Origin: Betaproteobacteria bacterium
Lineage (GTDB): Bacteria; Pseudomonadota; Gammaproteobacteria; Burkholderiales; SG8-39
Assembly: GCA_016210745.1 (NCBI GenBank)
Contig: JACQTO010000245.1
Coordinates: 1-51,054, forward strand
Reading direction: 5' to 3'
DNA length: 51,054 nt
This document shows positions 42,179 through 50,766 of the stretch, in pieces; the stretch's first letter is position 1; every line of letters starts with the position of its first letter. Below the pieces are notes generated by a model, which saw only the letters and a program-made list of their open reading frames with translations, was not told where the DNA came from and made no database searches. Made by a program: the position numbers and the translations under genes.

Positions 42179-44540
42179 CCGCTTCCCGGCGCGGCCCGTC
42201 TTTCGCATACGCGCCGCTCGCTTGCAGAAGCTGGACGATCCGCTGCGGAAACACCGGCGTTTGCGTGAGTTTTACCCCGAACGGGCTGAGCGCATTTTCG
42301 ATCGCCGCCGTGATCGCCGCGGCCGCCGGAATCGTGCCGCCTTCGCCGGCGCCTTTGACCCCTAATGGATTCAAAGGGGAAGGCGATTCGAGGTGCGCCA
42401 TTTCTACTCTCGGCACGTCAGTGGCCATCGGCATCAGGTATTCGCCGAAATTGGTCGTCACCGGCTGCGCATTTTCGTCATAGCCCATCCACTCCAGAAG
42501 CGCGTTGCCGATTCCGTGCGCGACGCCGCCCTGAATCTGTCCGTCGACGATGAGCGGATTGACCAGGCGCCCCGAGTCGTGCGCCACCGAATAGCGCAGG
42601 ACCTTGACGTAGCCCGTGTGGATATCGACTTCGACTTCGGCGACGTGGGTACCGTTGCAGTAGGTCGAGCGCACCGGCGAGAAATACTCGGTGTGTTCCA
42701 GGCCGCAGGTCACGCCCTCGGGAAACGAAAACCCGGGCATCCCTTGCGCGGTGCGCGCAAGCTCGGCAAACGTCTTGTGCATGCCCGGGACCCCTTTCAC
42801 CGCTACGCGGCCCTCTGCCAATTCCAGGTCGTCTTCGCTCGTCTCCATGAGCGCGCCTGCAAGTTTCAGGAGCTTCTGGCGCACGGTCTGTGCAGCGACG
42901 TGAACGGAGTTCCCGGCATTGACGGTGATGCGGCTGGCGAAGGTTCCGACACCCATCGCAATCGCATTGGTGTCCGCCGTGATGACATCGATTTGATCCA
43001 GGCCCACTCCGAGATGGTCGGCACAGATCTGCGCGAAGGTGGTCTTGTGCCCCTGGCCGTGCGGCGCGGCACCGGTCAGAATGGTCACGCGTCCGTTCTG
43101 TTGAACGCGCACGGTGGCGCCTTCGAAGGGACCAAGCCCCGTACCTTCGACGTAACTGCCGATCCCGATCCCGAGATAGCGGCCCTGCTTGAGCGCTGCG
43201 GCCTGGCGCTCCGGGAAAACCGCGTAGTCGGCAAGCTCGAGCGCCTTGGCCTGACAGGCCGGATAGTCGCCGGAGTCATAGATCACGGGCTTGCCGTCGC
43301 GATAGATGAATCCCACCTCGTAGGGCATCTGCTCGGGCTGCACCAGATTGCGCCTGCGAATCTCATCCTGACCGATCCCCAATTCTGCAGCGGCCTTGTC
43401 GAGGATGCGCTCCATCGCAAAAACGCCCTGGGGCCGCCCCGCCCCGCGCAGCGGCGTGGTGGGCACCTTGTTCGTGAACACCACCTTGAGATCGATACCG
43501 ATATTGGGCACGACATACGGGCCCGGCGTGGTCGTCACAGCGATCCACGGCAGGATGATTCCCCAGGGAAGATAGGCGCCGTTATCGTGGCTCATCGCGA
43601 TTCTCAGGCCGAGGATCTTCGCATTCGCATCGAGCGCGAGTTCCGTCTCCCAGATCTGATCGCGCTCCTGCGTGGTGGCGAGAAAGTGCTCGCGGCGATC
43701 TTCGATCCACTTCACCGGACGCTTGAGCTTGACCGCCGCGGCGGAGACTACGGCCTCCTCGACGTAAAAAATGCCTTTCGGGCCAAATCCGCCGCCCACG
43801 TCCGGATTGATGACGCGCAGCCGCTCCGGGTCCCAGGCCAAAAGATCGACCAGGCATTTCTTTTCCAAGAACGGCGATTGCCCCGAAGACCAGACCGTGA
43901 GCTGCTCTGTCGCCGAATCGAAGCTCGCCAGCACGCCGCGCGTCTCCATCGGATGCGCGCAGCCGCGGTGCTGCGTGAACGTTTCGCGCACGATGGTCTT
44001 CGCCTGGCCGAACGCCTCATCGGGCTTTCCGTAGGACATCTTCACCAGTGCCACCAAGTTGTCGCGGAGGTCCGCGTGTGCGGTTGGAGCACCTGCCGCC
44101 AGCGCAGCGCTCAAACCCGCGGCGGCCGGCAGCGGCTCGTAATCCACCTCGACCATCGCCGCTGCATCCTCGGCAAGGTAGCGGCTGTCCGCGACAACGA
44201 TCGCAAGGGACTCGCCGACAAAACAGACTTCGTCTTTCGCCAGGCAGTATTGCGTGCGCGCCTCGCGGATCGCCGGGTTAGGCACCAGCAGCGGCAGGCG
44301 TGCCTGCGCCGATAGCGGAAGGTCCTGCAAGGTGAATACGGCGCGCACGCCGGGAACCGCAAGCGCTGCCGAAACGTCGATCGACTTCACACGCGCATGC
44401 GCATGCGGGCTGCGGACAAAGGCAGCCTCGAGCATCCCCGGCAGGTGAAAGTCGTCGACGAACCGCCCCTGGCCGCGCAGCAGGGCCGGGTCTTCCATCC
44501 TTTGGACTCGCGCGCCGACAAACTTGCTGGGCGTGGACAT
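42174..44540 (-). CDS. Molybdenum hydroxylase large subunit (xanthine dehydrogenase family)
   Basis: A 788-residue CoxL/XdhB-like subunit that binds Mo-molybdopterin cytosine dinucleotide. Seen are GRFVDDFHLPGMLEAAFVRS at the N-terminus, DVGGGFGPKG, TTPLRGAGRPQG and the catalytic glutamate E733 in GVKGAGEGGTIPAA. The loop reads PLRGAGRP, not the AYXCSFR of true CO dehydrogenase, so CO oxidation is unlikely and an aromatic or heterocyclic substrate is more probable. The expected FAD (CoxM) and 2Fe-2S (CoxS) subunit genes are not adjacent, which is unusual. Confidence 0.87.
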   Translation of the reverse strand: MSTPSKFVGARVQRMEDPALLRGQGRFVDDFHLPGMLEAAFVRSPHAHARVKSIDVSAALAVPGVRAVFTLQDLPLSAQARLPLLVPNPAIREARTQYCLAKDEVCFVGESLAIVVADSRYLAEDAAAMVEVDYEPLPAAAGLSAALAAGAPTAHADLRDNLVALVKMSYGKPDEAFGQAKTIVRETFTQHRGCAHPMETRGVLASFDSATEQLTVWSSGQSPFLEKKCLVDLLAWDPERLRVINPDVGGGFGPKGIFYVEEAVVSAAAVKLKRPVKWIEDRREHFLATTQERDQIWETELALDANAKILGLRIAMSHDNGAYLPWGIILPWIAVTTTPGPYVVPNIGIDLKVVFTNKVPTTPLRGAGRPQGVFAMERILDKAAAELGIGQDEIRRRNLVQPEQMPYEVGFIYRDGKPVIYDSGDYPACQAKALELADYAVFPERQAAALKQGRYLGIGIGSYVEGTGLGPFEGATVRVQQNGRVTILTGAAPHGQGHKTTFAQICADHLGVGLDQIDVITADTNAIAMGVGTFASRITVNAGNSVHVAAQTVRQKLLKLAGALMETSEDDLELAEGRVAVKGVPGMHKTFAELARTAQGMPGFSFPEGVTCGLEHTEYFSPVRSTYCNGTHVAEVEVDIHTGYVKVLRYSVAHDSGRLVNPLIVDGQIQGGVAHGIGNALLEWMGYDENAQPVTTNFGEYLMPMATDVPRVEMAHLESPSPLNPLGVKGAGEGGTIPAAAAITAAIENALSPFGVKLTQTPVFPQRIVQLLQASGAYAKDGPRREAV

Positions 44541-44654
44541 AAATTCACCTTAAGCGCTGGGCTGCATCCGCTGCCATCGCAAACAGCGTAAGCGTTGTTC
44601 TGAGATGGTATTCTATTGCTATCGCAGCAAGATTGCCGAGCGCGAAAGAACCAA

Positions 44655-45440
44655 ATGCAGATCGAGCGAATCAATAACGTCGAAATCGCCTATCGCCGCA
44701 GCGGACAGGGCGCGCCGGTGCTATTGCTTCATCCGATCGGCCTGGATTCGAGCTGGTGGCAGCCGTTTGCCGAGCGGCTTGCGCCGAGCTTTTGCGTGGT
44801 TTCCATGGACTTTCGCGGCCATGGCCGCTCGGCGTCCATCAGAGGCGAAATAGAACTCGCCGATCTCGCCGACGACGCAGCCGCACTGCTTCGCGCGCTG
44901 GGGCTCGGGGCCGCACATGTCGCGGGCTTGTCGATGGGCGGCATGGCGGCACAGTACCTCGCCATCCGCCACCCGGACCTGATCCGGTCGCTCGCTTTAC
45001 TCGGGACCGCGTGTACGCTGCCCGACGAAGCCCGCAAGCAGATGGTCGCACGCGGCGAGATCGCCCGGCGGGACGGCATGCGCGCGGTGCTGGGGGCCAC
45101 GCTCGAGCGATGGTTCACGCCGGCGGCACTCGCCTCGGCGCTGGCGAAGCGCTGCGAAGGGCGGCTGCTCGAGAACGATGTGGACAGCTGGGCGGCGTGC
45201 TGGCGCGCCATCAGCCGCCTCGACACGCTTTCGTCCCTCAAGCAGATCAAGGCGCCGACCTTGGTCGTTACCGGAGACAAGGATCTGAGCACGCCGCCTG
45301 CGGCCGCGAGGATGATCGCCGAGCACATCCCGGGGGCTGCCTTGACCCTCATCGAAGGTGCGCCGCACATGGGTCCGTTCGAATTTCCCGATTCCTATCT
45401 GGCGCCGGTGGCCGCATTCATGCAGGAAAACTCCCGCTGA
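44655..45440 (+). CDS. Alpha/beta hydrolase, enol-lactonase-like
   Basis: A 261-residue alpha/beta hydrolase. Nucleophile elbow GLSMGGMA, oxyanion region LLLHPIGLDSSWW, acid in TGDKDLSTPP and catalytic His in EGAPHMGPFE. The closest pattern is PcaD (3-oxoadipate enol-lactonase) and related C-C or ester hydrolases. The exact substrate is unknown. The ATG at 44655 is chosen because the protein then starts MQIERINNVEIAYR like the family; an in-frame start at 44616 adds a tail with no family match. It may be the first gene of the catabolic run. Confidence 0.82.
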   Translation: MQIERINNVEIAYRRSGQGAPVLLLHPIGLDSSWWQPFAERLAPSFCVVSMDFRGHGRSASIRGEIELADLADDAAALLRALGLGAAHVAGLSMGGMAAQYLAIRHPDLIRSLALLGTACTLPDEARKQMVARGEIARRDGMRAVLGATLERWFTPAALASALAKRCEGRLLENDVDSWAACWRAISRLDTLSSLKQIKAPTLVVTGDKDLSTPPAAARMIAEHIPGAALTLIEGAPHMGPFEFPDSYLAPVAAFMQENSR

Positions 45441-45527
45441 CAAGGCGACCTCGACCAAAGCACCGCATTCCCCGAGAAATTGCTCGGTGCCTTTTCCTTT
45501 CGATTTCCCTAGAAGGGCAGTCCCGAC

Positions 45528-47204
45528 ATGCGCAATGATCCCGAAAAGAAACAGGGTGCCTCGCAGCCACCGGCTGCGAGAGCCCCGAGGCTGAATTTCC
45601 AGGACCACCTTGCCGATCTCGAAGCCGAAGGTCTCCTGGTTCGCATCGAGCGGCCCATCAACAAGGACACCGAGCTCCATCCGCTGGTGCGTTGGCAATT
45701 TCTCGGCGGCATCCCCGAGGACAAGCGTCGCGCATTTCTCTTCACCAACGTCGTCGATTCCCACGGCCGTCGATACGATATTCCGGTGGCCGTCGGCGCT
45801 CTGGCCGCCTCGCCGCGGATTTACGCCATGGGCATGGGAACGTCGGTGGAGGAAATCGGCCCCGCCTGGATGCGCGCGATCGCCAATCCGATAGCGCCTG
45901 TCGTCAGCGCGTCGCCGCCCTGCCAGGAAGTCGTTATCACCGGCGAGGAGCTGCACCGGCCCGGGGGCGGCGTGGCTGCCTTGCCGGTGCCCGTTTCCAC
46001 GCCGGGCTTCGACTCTGCCCCCTATTTGACGGCGACTCTATGCATCACGCGCGATCCGGACAGCGGCGTTCAAAACATGGGCATGTATCGCGCAGCGCTC
46101 AAGGCAACCGACCGCCTCGCGGTGCGCATGCTGGCCGGGACCGGAGGAGCCGGCGGCTATTTTCATTGGCTCAAGTATCGTGAGCGCAAGCAGCCGATGC
46201 CTTGCGCCATTGTGATCGGATGCTCGCCTGTTGTCGTCTACACCGGCCCGCAAAGGCTCGCCGCAGACATGGACGAACTGGCTGTGGCCGGCGCCCTGGC
46301 AGGTGCTCCGATAAGAAAAGCGAAAGCCGTCACGGTCGATCTGGAAGTGCCGGCCGATGCGGAGATCGTCATCGAGGGAATCATCGATCCGGAGGTCCTC
46401 GAGCCCGAAGCGCCTTTTGGCGAGAGCAACGGATACGTCGCGCTCGAAGGATTCAACATGCAGATGCGTGTAACGGCCATCACCCGCAAGCGCTCCCCGG
46501 TTTTCACCTCCATCATCAGCCAAGTCACCCCGAGCGAGTCGAGCATCATCAAGAAGGTCGTGTTCGAGCCGTTTTATCTGGCCCATTTGCGCGACCATCT
46601 GTCGATCAGAGGAATACGCCGAGTGGTCATGCATGAGCCGCTGACCAATCTTCGTCCCGTGATCTTCCTTCAGTTCGCGCACACGACGGACAGGAACGAG
46701 GTATGGCGCGGGCTCCAAGGGACGGCGAGCCTGCGCCCCGATTGCGGCAAGATCGTGATTGCGGTGAGCGAAGACATCGATCCGGCCGGCACGGACGCCG
46801 TTCTTTGGTCGCTCGCCTATCGCTCCAACCCCATCGAGGATGTGCACATCGCCCCCTATCGCGGCGGGGTGCAGGGCGCACAGTACGGGCCGCGCAGCAT
46901 GGATTCGACCATGCTCATCGACGCCACCCTGAAGCGCACCATGCCGCCGCTTGCGTTGCCCGCCCGTGAGTTCATGGAGGGCGCGCGCGCCATTTGGGAG
47001 GAGCTCGGCCTGCCCTCGCTCGCTGTTCCGTCACCATGGCACGGCTACAATTTGGGCGACTGGAGCGACACCTGGCAGCGTTTCGCCAACCGCACGGCAG
47101 CCGGCGAGTGGGAGCTTAACGGTGCCGAAACCCTGGCGCGAGAGCGCCGCGGACTCGATCCGGAGACGCCCGTTCGGGACATCGAAAAAATGGGGTCAGA
47201 GTAA
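45528..47204 (+). CDS. UbiD-family decarboxylase (prenylated FMN)
   Basis: A 558-residue enzyme of the UbiD family, which uses prenylated FMN to (de)carboxylate aromatic or unsaturated acids. Seen are NMGMYRAALKATDRLAVRML, followed by GGYFHW (cofactor-binding segment) and the conserved Glu in EPEAPFGESNGYV. Longer than E. coli UbiD (497), with an N-terminal extension of about 20 residues. The last four residues (MGSE) and the stop are encoded by an inverted repeat at 47185-47273, so the native C-terminus may have been changed. No ubiX-type prenyltransferase gene is in the window. Confidence 0.88.
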   Translation: MRNDPEKKQGASQPPAARAPRLNFQDHLADLEAEGLLVRIERPINKDTELHPLVRWQFLGGIPEDKRRAFLFTNVVDSHGRRYDIPVAVGALAASPRIYAMGMGTSVEEIGPAWMRAIANPIAPVVSASPPCQEVVITGEELHRPGGGVAALPVPVSTPGFDSAPYLTATLCITRDPDSGVQNMGMYRAALKATDRLAVRMLAGTGGAGGYFHWLKYRERKQPMPCAIVIGCSPVVVYTGPQRLAADMDELAVAGALAGAPIRKAKAVTVDLEVPADAEIVIEGIIDPEVLEPEAPFGESNGYVALEGFNMQMRVTAITRKRSPVFTSIISQVTPSESSIIKKVVFEPFYLAHLRDHLSIRGIRRVVMHEPLTNLRPVIFLQFAHTTDRNEVWRGLQGTASLRPDCGKIVIAVSEDIDPAGTDAVLWSLAYRSNPIEDVHIAPYRGGVQGAQYGPRSMDSTMLIDATLKRTMPPLALPAREFMEGARAIWEELGLPSLAVPSPWHGYNLGDWSDTWQRFANRTAAGEWELNGAETLARERRGLDPETPVRDIEKMGSE

Positions 47205-47273
47205 CTTTTCCCATTTCCCAATGCTCTCGCACACCAATCTTCCGCCGGAAAAGTTACTCTGACCCCATTTTTT
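47185..47273. repeat. 27-bp perfect inverted repeat with TGGGGTCAGAGTAA core
   Basis: The left arm 47185-47211 (AAAAAATGGGGTCAGAGTAA onward) and the right arm 47247-47273 are perfect inverted copies over 27 bp, around a 35-bp middle. The GGGGTCAGAGTAA-CTTTTCC core is familiar from short REP-like repeats in many proteobacteria. The left arm lies inside the 3' end of the UbiD-family gene and supplies its stop. It may also work as a terminator, because T runs flank both outer ends. Confidence 0.85.
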
Positions 47274-47285
47274 AGGCCAGTTCAA

Positions 47286-47999
47286 ATGGGAAGCGAACCC
47301 GACCAAGCGCCTGTCGCGATGGTCTCCGGTGCATCCGGCGGCATCGGCGGGGCCATTGCGCGCAGTCTGCACCAATCGGGCTATCGCCTGAGCCTGGGAA
47401 TCAGAACGCCGCGCCCAGTGGCGGGTTTGGATTCGGCCGGCGCCGAAGTGAAGACGTTTTCCTACGACGCAACCCGTGCCGAAGACGCGCGGGTTTGGGT
47501 GAACGACACGGTTCGACATTTCGGCCGCATCGACGTCCTGGTCAACTGCGCGGGCATTATCCGGACAGTGACGCTGGAGGAGGGCTCCGAGGAGGACCTC
47601 GAAGCGCTGTTCGAAGTCAATGTCAAAGCGCCCTACCGGCTCATTCGGGCCGCGCTCCCGGAGCTCAAGAAGTGCGGGCGCGGACGGGTGATCAATATGG
47701 CGTCGCTGTCCGGAAAACGGGTGCGCAACCTCAATGCAGGCTATCAGATGAGCAAGTTCGCGTTGGTTGCGCTTACCCACGCCGTGCGCCGTGCCGGCTG
47801 GGAGGACGGCGTGCGGGCAACCGCGATTTGCCCAGGATGGGTTCGGACCGAAATGGCGGCAAGAGCCGCCTCGATGCCTCCGGAAGAAATGACCGATGCC
47901 GATGAATTGGCGGCTCTGGTCACCTCGGTGATCGGCCTGTCCAATAATGCGTCGGTGGCCGAGCTGCTTGTCAACTGTTCCTTCGAAACCATGCTTTGA
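47286..47999 (+). CDS. Short-chain dehydrogenase/reductase
   Basis: A 237-residue SDR with cofactor motif SGASGGIGGAIA, NCAGI, the active-site Ser in INMASLSG and YQMSK as the catalytic Tyr-Lys pair. The C-terminus (ICPGWVRTEM) is typical. FabG-like or hydroxyacyl-CoA dehydrogenase activity is likely. Its context with UbiD, thiolase and transporter genes suggests a step in acyl-CoA catabolism. Confidence 0.88.
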   Translation: MGSEPDQAPVAMVSGASGGIGGAIARSLHQSGYRLSLGIRTPRPVAGLDSAGAEVKTFSYDATRAEDARVWVNDTVRHFGRIDVLVNCAGIIRTVTLEEGSEEDLEALFEVNVKAPYRLIRAALPELKKCGRGRVINMASLSGKRVRNLNAGYQMSKFALVALTHAVRRAGWEDGVRATAICPGWVRTEMAARAASMPPEEMTDADELAALVTSVIGLSNNASVAELLVNCSFETML

Positions 48000-48061
48000 T
48001 CTTTTCAACATCAGGCCAGACCTGCAACCGGGTTCAGGCCGCTCGAAAGGAGGGTACCCTC

Positions 48062-49072
48062 ATGCGCAACACATCCGACTCTGGGCGCAGGCTCTTGCAA
48101 GCGACTTCGGTAATTGCCGGCTGCCTGGGCATTGCCGCCTGCGCCCTTGCGCAGACCTTTCCCAACAAGCCGATATTGATCATCGCCTCGACCGCGCCCG
48201 GTGGACCGGTCGACATCACCGCACGCACCGTGGCGCCGGAGATGGCGAAGATCCTCGGGCAGCCGGTCAACGTCGAGAACCGTCCCGGCGCATCGCAGAA
48301 GATCGGGACGCTGAGCATGCTGCGCGCGCCGAAGGACGGCTACACCATCGCGACAGTGTCGCCCGCCTCGATGACGATCAATCCTCTCATGGACCGCACC
48401 GTCGGCTACGATCCGCTCAAGGATTTCACGTATCTGACCTACGCGGTCGAGTCGCCGCTCGTCGTCATGGTCCATCCGAAGCTGCCGGTGCGCTCGATGC
48501 AGGAACTGGTGGCTTATGGCAGGGCCAATCCGCAAAAGATCACTTTCGGCACCGGCGGCAATGGCACCGCCATCCATTTTGCAACCGAGTCGATGCTGTC
48601 CAAGGTCGGCGTCACCGGTTTGCACGTCCCCTACAAATCGGACGCTCCGGCGCATACGGCATTGGTCGCCGGGGAGATCCTCATGCTCCTGCCGGTCGCG
48701 GCGATCGTTAAACCCTACGTGGATTCGGGCAGGTTGTTCGCGCTGGCGACCACCGGACGTGAGCGCTGGGAGCAGCTTCCCAACGTGCCGACCGTCTCCG
48801 AATCGGGGGTGCCGGAATTGAAGGGCCATAGCCACACCGTCTGGATCGGCTTTGCCGCCATGGCGGGGCTGCCTCCGGAAATCGCGACCAAGCTGAGCGA
48901 TGCGCTTATCCGGGCCTTGCGACTGCCGGAAGTCAGGGAATCGTTCAGGACCAGGGCAATGCAGGTGGTCGGCTCGACCCCGCAGGAGTTCGCCGCCAAA
49001 GTCCGCGCGGAACTGGAGAGCAATCGAAAGCTGATCGAGAGCGGTGCGATCAAACAAGAGCAGCGCGGCTGA
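48062..49072 (+). CDS. Tripartite tricarboxylate transporter binding protein (Bug/TctC family)
   Basis: A 336-residue periplasmic binding protein. The signal peptide ends near ALAQ, and the mature protein begins FPNKPILIIASTAPGGPVDITAR, the Bug family hallmark. FGTGGNGTAIHFATE and LHVPYKSDAPAHTAL are ligand-binding landmarks. Such proteins bind carboxylates and are very numerous in betaproteobacteria, often without transporter genes next to them, as here. ATG 48062 follows AAAGGAGGG. Confidence 0.9.
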   Translation: MRNTSDSGRRLLQATSVIAGCLGIAACALAQTFPNKPILIIASTAPGGPVDITARTVAPEMAKILGQPVNVENRPGASQKIGTLSMLRAPKDGYTIATVSPASMTINPLMDRTVGYDPLKDFTYLTYAVESPLVVMVHPKLPVRSMQELVAYGRANPQKITFGTGGNGTAIHFATESMLSKVGVTGLHVPYKSDAPAHTALVAGEILMLLPVAAIVKPYVDSGRLFALATTGRERWEQLPNVPTVSESGVPELKGHSHTVWIGFAAMAGLPPEIATKLSDALIRALRLPEVRESFRTRAMQVVGSTPQEFAAKVRAELESNRKLIESGAIKQEQRG

Positions 49073-49099
49073 TACCATCGTAAACGGAGAGCAATCGAA

Positions 49100-49522
49100 A
49101 TGGCCAATGCCAACGCAGAATTGAAGCCTGACACAGAGTATTTCCCGGCTTCGAAGCCATGGAAAGAATCGAACGGAGAAGTGCGCCTGATCGGCATGCG
49201 CTGCCCCGTTTGCGGCACGCGCGTATTTCCGGCCAAAGACATCTGCCACGAGTGCGGCAATGAAAAGGGCCTGGAGCCGACGCCGCTCTCGCCGACCGGC
49301 ACGCTCTACAGCTTTACCGAGATGCATGCGGTGCTCAAGGGATTCCCGTCGCCCTACGTGGTCGGATATGTGGATTTGGAGGACGGCGTGCGTCTGTTCG
49401 GCCAGATCGAGCACTCGGCCGCAGAACTCAAGGTGGACGAGCCCGTGCGGGTGGTGCTTGGTCGGGTAAAGGTCAATGCCGAGGGCGTCCCCGTGATCAG
49501 CTATAAATTTCGGAAGCGCTAA
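49100..49522 (+). CDS. Zn-ribbon/OB-fold protein (DUF35), thiolase partner
   Basis: A 140-residue protein with an N-terminal rubredoxin-like zinc ribbon (C35, C38, C49, C52) and a C-terminal OB fold (about 62-138; LYSFTEMHAVLKGFPSPYVVGYVDLEDGVRLFGQI as landmark). DUF35 proteins bind acyl-CoA and work with thiolase- or HMG-CoA synthase-like partners. It is 3 bp upstream of a thiolase gene, so a complex of the two is expected. Confidence 0.88.
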   Translation: MANANAELKPDTEYFPASKPWKESNGEVRLIGMRCPVCGTRVFPAKDICHECGNEKGLEPTPLSPTGTLYSFTEMHAVLKGFPSPYVVGYVDLEDGVRLFGQIEHSAAELKVDEPVRVVLGRVKVNAEGVPVISYKFRKR

Positions 49523-49525
49523 ATC

Positions 49526-50659
49526 ATGACTGCCTACATTTCAGGTGTTGCAATGACGCGCTTCGGCAAGCAGCCGGAGCGGGCCATAGAAGAGCTGGGC
49601 CGGGAAGCGCTGCTCAAGGCGCTCAAGGATGCGGGGATACAGAGGCGCGATGTCGACGAAGTCTTTTGCGGCAGCCTATTTGGCGGCACGCTCATCGGCC
49701 AGCGCATCCTGCGCGATATCGGCATGACCGGGATTCCGATCACCAATATCGAAAACGCCTGCTCGAGCAGTTCGGCGGCCTTGCGCGAGGCATGCGCCGC
49801 CGTCGCGGTGGGCCGAGCGGAGACCGTGCTGGTCATCGGCATCGATCAGCTCACGCGGCTCGGCGGGGGCACCATTCCCCTGGAGAAGACCGATATCGAG
49901 GTCAACCTCGGGTTCGCCATGCCCGCCCTGTACGCGATGCGCGCGCGGCGCTACATGCACGAGACCGGCGCCACATCCCGGCACCTTGCGATGGTCGCCT
50001 CGAAGGCCCACGAGGCCGGAGCGCTCAATCCCTATGCGCAATTCCAGAACCGCCTCACGCCCGAAGAAGTGCTGGCATCGCGCATGATCGCCGATCCGCT
50101 CACGCTGTACATGTGCTGCCCTACCGGCGACGGCGCCTCGGCGGCAGTGGTCACAACGCAGAAGCGCGCCGAGGCGCGCGGCAAGCCGGTGCGCGTGGCA
50201 GCGTCGACGCTTCAGTCGGGGCTGTACAAGACCGGCTTTCGCGACATGGCCACGAGCGAGCTGACCGTGCGCACGGCAAAGCTCGCCTACGAGGCCGCCG
50301 GAATCGGGCCGGAGGACATCGATGTCGCCGAGATCCACGATGCATTCACGAGCGCCGAGATGATGTATTACGAGTCTCTCGGATTCTGCGGGAAAGGCGG
50401 TGCGCTGGGAATGGTCGAGCGAGGCGATACTGGGATCGACGGCGCAAAACCGGTCAATCCAAGCGGAGGCTTGTTGTGCCGAGGCCATCCGGTCGGTGCT
50501 ACCGGCGTCGCGCAGATCTGTGAGGCCGTCTGGCAGCTTCGCGGCGAGGCGGGCAAGCATCAGGTCAAGGGCGCGAAAGTGGCCCTGACCCATTGCACCG
50601 GAGGCGGCATCTCGGGTCTAGATCACGGGGCCTGCGCGGTTCATATTTTGACGACGTAA
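49526..50659 (+). CDS. Thiolase (acetyl-CoA acetyltransferase, SCPx-type)
   Basis: A 377-residue thiolase. Nucleophile C79 in ENACSSSSAAL, EIHDAFTSAEMMYYE and the catalytic CRGHPVGATG near the C-terminus, followed by THCTGGGI. SCPx-type enzymes of this sort usually pair with a DUF35 protein, here immediately upstream. It would cleave or form beta-ketoacyl-CoA. Start ATG 3 bp after the DUF35 stop. Confidence 0.88.
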   Translation: MTAYISGVAMTRFGKQPERAIEELGREALLKALKDAGIQRRDVDEVFCGSLFGGTLIGQRILRDIGMTGIPITNIENACSSSSAALREACAAVAVGRAETVLVIGIDQLTRLGGGTIPLEKTDIEVNLGFAMPALYAMRARRYMHETGATSRHLAMVASKAHEAGALNPYAQFQNRLTPEEVLASRMIADPLTLYMCCPTGDGASAAVVTTQKRAEARGKPVRVAASTLQSGLYKTGFRDMATSELTVRTAKLAYEAAGIGPEDIDVAEIHDAFTSAEMMYYESLGFCGKGGALGMVERGDTGIDGAKPVNPSGGLLCRGHPVGATGVAQICEAVWQLRGEAGKHQVKGAKVALTHCTGGGISGLDHGACAVHILTT

Positions 50660-50663
50660 GTAA

Positions 50664-50766
50664 TGCAGGATTCGGGATTCAGGATTCAGGATCGAGGGGC
50701 CGCGCTTCGCGCGGCTAACTTCACCTGGATCCTGGATCCTGGATCCTGGATCCAGGATCCTGAACC
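50664..50766. repeat. Tandem and inverted GGATTCA / GGATCCT heptamer repeats
   Basis: From about 50667 the sequence repeats GGATTC-like units (GGATTCGGGATTCAGGATTC). After a GC-rich interval (CGCGCTTCGCGCGG hairpin) come four units of TGGATCC from about 50727, and then the inverted unit CCAGGATCCTGAA. The array ends just before the next start codon. Such heptamer arrays occur between genes in several proteobacteria and expand by slippage. It could form hairpins in the mRNA between the thiolase and SDR genes. Confidence 0.75.

Noticed and set aside
42393..44315. 640-residue plus-strand frame opposite the Mo-hydroxylase gene
   Set aside because: Antisense shadow; composition and lack of motifs.
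42174..44540. Aerobic CO dehydrogenase large subunit
   Set aside because: The form I active-site loop (AYXCSFR) is absent, and no CoxM/CoxS genes are adjacent.
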